From Dehalococcoidia bacterium UBA2160 (GTDB lineage: Bacteria > Chloroflexota > Dehalococcoidia > Lucifugimonadales > UBA1123), in assembly GCA_002328865.1 (NCBI GenBank), contig DCWO01000072.1, positions 3,465-67,464 on the forward strand: DNA of 64,000 nucleotides, in the 5' to 3' direction. Made by a program: the position numbers and the translations under genes. The notes under the pieces were generated by a model, which was not told the origin of the DNA, did no database searches, and worked only from the letters and a program-made list of their open reading frames with translations. Each line of letters starts with the position of its first letter. Position 1 is the stretch's first letter. Of this stretch, positions 62,701 through 64,000 are shown in pieces.

Positions 62701-63276
62701 TTAGGCGGTCCAGTCCCCCAGTACATCCAGGAAATTGGCCAGCACTCGTGCGGTGGCGCCGAATATCACGTGTCCTTCGTAGACAAACGAAGGGGAGTTC
62801 TCAAGTTTGCCGTCTTTAATGCGAATCTCGTCCCGCCGGTTTCTCTGGCAGCGCAGATGGTGGATCGGGGCTTCGATGACTTCGGCCACCTCGAACCTGC
62901 TGGGTGCGAAGTTGTAAGGATACGGGATTGTGCCGACGAACGCACTGATGAGGAAGTTGGAGATGGTCGGCATGTCGTCGAGCCGGCCGAGGACTTGCAC
63001 GTCTCCGGGGAGTATTCCCATCTCTTCGTGTGTCTCTCTGAGAGCCGTGAAGAGAAGCGATTCGTCTTCGCGGTCCATACTGCCGCCAGGAAATGAGATC
63101 TCGCCTTTGTGGTGCTCAACCATTTCGGTGCGTTTGTTGAGCAACACGCAGTACTCCCCGTTCTTGGGGTAAACGACAAGCATGACTCCGGCAGGCCGAA
63201 GAGCGCCGTTCTCAACAGTCGCCCTGTCGCTGCCGGCGAGGGTTTGCCTGATCTCCTCCGTGGGTGATGCGCTCAA
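62701..63276 (-). CDS. NUDIX hydrolase, CoA pyrophosphatase (NudL) type
   Basis: This 191-residue protein has the extended Nudix box GEISFPGGSMDREDESLLFTALRETHEEMG, given here only as the positions of GG...RE...EE, inside the NudL/CoAse family. EIGV-type spacing and the C-terminal FGATARVLANFLD support this. TTG 63276 follows GGAGG; in-frame starts at 63315 and 63279 are possible. NudL cleaves CoA or acyl-CoA derivatives. It sits between the VWA gene and the MoxR-type ATPase gene, ten bases from the VWA start, and does not belong functionally to either. Confidence 0.85.
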   Translation of the reverse strand: MSASPTEEIRQTLAGSDRATVENGALRPAGVMLVVYPKNGEYCVLLNKRTEMVEHHKGEISFPGGSMDREDESLLFTALRETHEEMGILPGDVQVLGRLDDMPTISNFLISAFVGTIPYPYNFAPSRFEVAEVIEAPIHHLRCQRNRRDEIRIKDGKLENSPSFVYEGHVIFGATARVLANFLDVLGDWTA

Positions 63277-63334
63277 CAAGCGCCTCCGCGCGGGAGGCGC
63301 TCCCGGTCTGAGCAATCGGGAAAGAAGGTCGAGC

Positions 63335-64000
63335 CTACTCGAAGACGGATGATGTCAGCTCCTCGATGCTCCGCTGGACTGTGTGGTCGTCGGTCACCGC
63401 CCAGTTTACGGCGACCTGGCAGGCGCGCCTAGGTGTGATGCCCTGCTTGATGAGCTGCCCGGCGTAGATCAGCAACCTGGTGCTGGCGCCCTCGCCCAAG
63501 CCATGTTCTTTCAGATTGCGGACTTTCTCTCCAAGCTTCGCGAGCTGGAGCGCTATATCTGCGTCGACTCCGGACTCGTGGGCGACTATCTCCGCTTCTA
63601 GGTCCCGAGGAGGGTAGTCGAACTCGATGGATACGAACCGCTGGCGCGTGCTGTGCTTGAGGTCTTTCAACGCGCTCTGATATCCGGGGTTGTAGGACAA
63701 GATGAGCAGGAAGCCCTCTCCGGCCTCAAGCAACTCGCCCCGCTTCTCCACGGGCAGAATCCGCCGATGGTCGGTCAACGGATGGATCAGGACCGTGGTG
63801 TCTTTGCGGGCTTCGACGATTTCGTCGAGGTAGCAGATGCCCCCGGCTTTCACGGCCCTACTCAGAGGCCCGTCGATCCAGACCGTCCTGTCGCCTTCCA
63901 AAAGATAACGGCCCACGAGGTCGCTGGCTGTAAGGTCCTCGTGGCACGCGATAGTGATCAACGGCAGGTTGTCCGGTTCGGAGTCATCTCCATTGGTTGG
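63335..64000 (-). CDS. MoxR/CbbQ/NorQ-type AAA+ ATPase, 5' end outside the window
   Basis: The last 222 codons are present; the frame stays open to the right edge, so the N-terminus with Walker A is missing. Present are [20 protein letters not shown], Walker [14 protein letters not shown], a sensor-type segment [20 protein letters not shown], and the C-terminal lid with [20 protein letters not shown]. These are NorQ/CbbQ hallmarks. It is the first visible gene of the operon with NudL and the VWA protein and should be the ATPase partner of the VWA protein. Confidence 0.87.
   Translation of the reverse strand, partial: PTNGDDSEPDNLPLITIACHEDLTASDLVGRYLLEGDRTVWIDGPLSRAVKAGGICYLDEIVEARKDTTVLIHPLTDHRRILPVEKRGELLEAGEGFLLILSYNPGYQSALKDLKHSTRQRFVSIEFDYPPRDLEAEIVAHESGVDADIALQLAKLGEKVRNLKEHGLGEGASTRLLIYAGQLIKQGITPRRACQVAVNWAVTDDHTVQRSIEELTSSVFE

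Noticed and set aside
1..64000. CRISPR array, prophage or integrative element
   Set aside because: No regularly spaced repeats, cas genes, integrase, transposase or phage structural genes are visible.

Overview
The window is GC-rich (around 60%) bacterial chromosome with short intergenic gaps, frequent TTG and GTG starts, and no phage, integrase, transposase, rRNA, tRNA or CRISPR array that I can see. The gene content resembles Chloroflexota of the SAR202/Dehalococcoidia type: several enolase-superfamily (mandelate racemase-like) dehydratases, F420/FMN luciferase-like oxidoreductases, many SDRs, cupins, amidohydrolases, a NIPSNAP protein and TPP-dependent decarboxylases. That placement is inferred from gene content, not from a marker phylogeny.

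Layout. 1-3.4 kb: the end of a hydroxyacid dehydrogenase, two cupins, an acetolactate synthase-like enzyme and a GNAT. 3.4-7.2 kb: a zinc ribbon / Ser-Thr kinase / AAA / TPR signalling protein broken by two apparent single-base frameshifts. 7.4-11.4 kb: a luciferase-like oxidoreductase, then an NHL protein - gluconolactonase - PfkB sugar kinase operon. 11.4-28.4 kb: catabolic genes (amidohydrolase with NIPSNAP, SDRs, aldo/keto reductase, galactonate dehydratase-like enzyme, amidase with an AtzG-like partner, IlvD/Edd dehydratase, a triple RidA protein) mixed with argS, a nucleotidyltransferase and a four-helix-bundle (S23-type) gene. 28.4-41 kb: a palindrome-rich gap, a second enolase-superfamily gene, a field of dispersed repeats, selD, a hydantoinase, a metallo-beta-lactamase-fold protein, a TPR lipoprotein, an MFS transporter, a cytochrome c lipoprotein and a surface protein interrupted by UGA. 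41-48.9 kb: a HpcH-type aldolase, a CCA-adding-type enzyme, CinA and a GldA/F/G-like ABC module with a DUF4340 protein. 49-54.6 kb: selA, an Smr protein, rarA, a split ComDE-like decarboxylase and a HicAB module. 54.8-64 kb: an MFS transporter, threonine aldolase, two alpha/beta hydrolases, a fumarase relic, and a NorD-like / NudL / NorQ-like cluster.

How the genes fit together. Gluconolactonase, the two enolase-superfamily proteins, the IlvD/Edd dehydratase, the KDG-type kinase, the HpcH aldolase and several dehydrogenases could together form non-phosphorylative or semi-phosphorylative sugar-acid catabolism, although they are scattered over about 40 kb. selA and selD show that the cell makes selenocysteine. 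selD itself is a selenoprotein: its true N-terminus lies upstream of an in-frame UGA, and a SECIS-like hairpin follows that UGA, so gene calling that treats UGA only as stop will truncate it. The other notable points are broken or recoded genes: the kinase frameshifts, an 8-bp tandem duplication splitting a HicB fusion protein, the UGA in the IPTL-CTERM-like protein, and the fumarase C-terminal remnant.
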